Shown in pieces: positions 6,160 through 6,463 of a stretch of DNA of 6,463 bases. Source of the stretch: Anaerolineales bacterium (lineage in GTDB: Bacteria > Chloroflexota > Anaerolineae > B4-G1 > DUEL01); assembly GCA_015662065.1 (NCBI GenBank), contig DQUX01000297.1, forward strand, positions 1-6,463, given 5' to 3'. Position numbers and translations under genes: made by a program. The notes below the pieces were generated by a model that searched no databases, was not told the DNA's origin, and saw only the letters and a program-made list of their open reading frames with translations. Position 1 is the first letter of the stretch. Each line of letters starts with the position of its first letter.

Positions 6160-6450
6160 CTGGGTGTGGGCCGGGGTGACCGTTGAATCACCGAAGCCTC
6201 TGAGGAACGCTGAGGATACCGAAAGTCCGGCGCTAAGTCGCCGGGCTCGAAGCCAAACCCCGCTTCGCGATCTCCTTACAGTCTCCGGGCTGGCCGCCCT
6301 CGAGACGGGGGCCACGAGCAATGTAGGACAGGCTGACAACCACCCAGCGGGGGGTTCCCCATAAGGCAGGGGGAACCGGGATGGACGATCCGAGGGACGC
6401 AACCGATGGGGCATAGAGGTGTTACAGAATAAAGAACGGGGGTGATTGTT
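6160..6450. other. gene-free region with several stem-loops, possible structured RNA
   Basis: No convincing protein gene: the short open frames here (66 residues on plus, 98 on minus) lack recognisable motifs. Several stems are visible: GGTGA/TCACC at 6175-6192; CCGGCG/CGCCGG with a 6-base loop at 6227-6244; GGCC(G)CC paired with GG(G)GGCC at 6292-6313; GGTTCCCC/GGGGAACC with a 9-base loop at 6353-6377; and GGAT/ATCC at 6379-6391. AATCACC (6186-6192) is exactly complementary to GGTGATT (6441-6447), which could close a domain of about 260 bases as an alternative to the first small stem. CTGAGGA occurs twice (6200-6206 and 6210-6216). I could not match it to tRNA, tmRNA, RNase P, SRP RNA or a familiar riboswitch. 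A decayed IS200/IS605-type right end with an omega-RNA-like scaffold is one possibility, held weakly. Strand is unknown. Confidence 0.4.
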
Positions 6451-6460
6451 CCAAATTTGG
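6451..6460. repeat. perfect 10-bp palindrome CCAAATTTGG
   Basis: CCAAATTTGG is a perfect two-fold symmetric site, AT-rich at its centre, directly after the stem-loop region and 3 bases before the window edge. It could be an operator for a gene further right or part of a mobile-element end. The flanking sequence needed to decide is outside the window. Confidence 0.4.
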
Positions 6461-6463
6461 TGA

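Noticed and set aside
6211..6240. TPP riboswitch, from GCTGAGGATACC
   Set aside because: The required downstream ACCTGA and the closing strand are absent.
6118..6414. Small genes on either strand (98 codons minus, 66 codons plus)
   Set aside because: No Shine-Dalgarno, no recognisable motif, and the sequence composition is dominated by stem-loops; a short unknown gene cannot be fully excluded.
6353..6420. Cobalamin or c-di-GMP riboswitch, from GGGGAACC followed by GGGACGCAACC
   Set aside because: There is no B12 box and no second half of the c-di-GMP-I aptamer; the similarity is limited to short GC-rich words.
6211..6440. RNase P RNA, from GAAAGTCCGG near 6221 and TTACAGAA near 6422
   Set aside because: The P4 strands are not complementary and the other universally conserved RNase P blocks are missing.

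Overview
The window is GC-rich and almost fully coding: four protein genes in two convergent pairs. Genes 1 and 2 read rightward (2-2858) and genes 3 and 4 read leftward (6094-2866). A Chloroflexota bacterium (Anaerolineae/Thermoflexia-like, possibly thermophilic) is my best guess. It rests on the high G+C, the style of the MFS and SelB proteins, a long Glu/Arg/Gln-rich coiled-coil protein and short-period repeats at gene ends. This is inference; no rRNA or marker gene is present to settle it.

Left half: a major facilitator superfamily permease, cut at its 5' end by the window edge, is followed after 34 bases by a YtcJ-type metal-dependent amidohydrolase with its own Shine-Dalgarno. The two are probably co-transcribed and could form an uptake-plus-hydrolysis pair for an N-acyl or amide compound; the substrate cannot be read from sequence. 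A 7-base-period inverted repeat overlaps the permease stop codon, and a different, 8-base-period repeat overlaps the amidohydrolase stop codon.

Right half, minus strand: a 398-residue soluble coiled-coil protein of unknown function has a recognisable sigma-70-type promoter. Then comes a 148-base spacer carrying a 64-base near-perfect hairpin element, then selB, the selenocysteine-specific elongation factor. selB implies that the organism makes selenoproteins, but selC (tRNA-Sec), selA, selD and any selenoprotein gene are absent here. selB and the amidohydrolase converge with only 7 bases between their stop codons.

Right edge (about 6120-6463): I see no convincing gene. The region holds several GC-rich stem-loops and a long-range complementary pair, so it may encode or have encoded a structured RNA, or may be the remnant of a mobile element end. 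The most unusual material in the window is this non-coding and repeat sequence rather than the protein genes.
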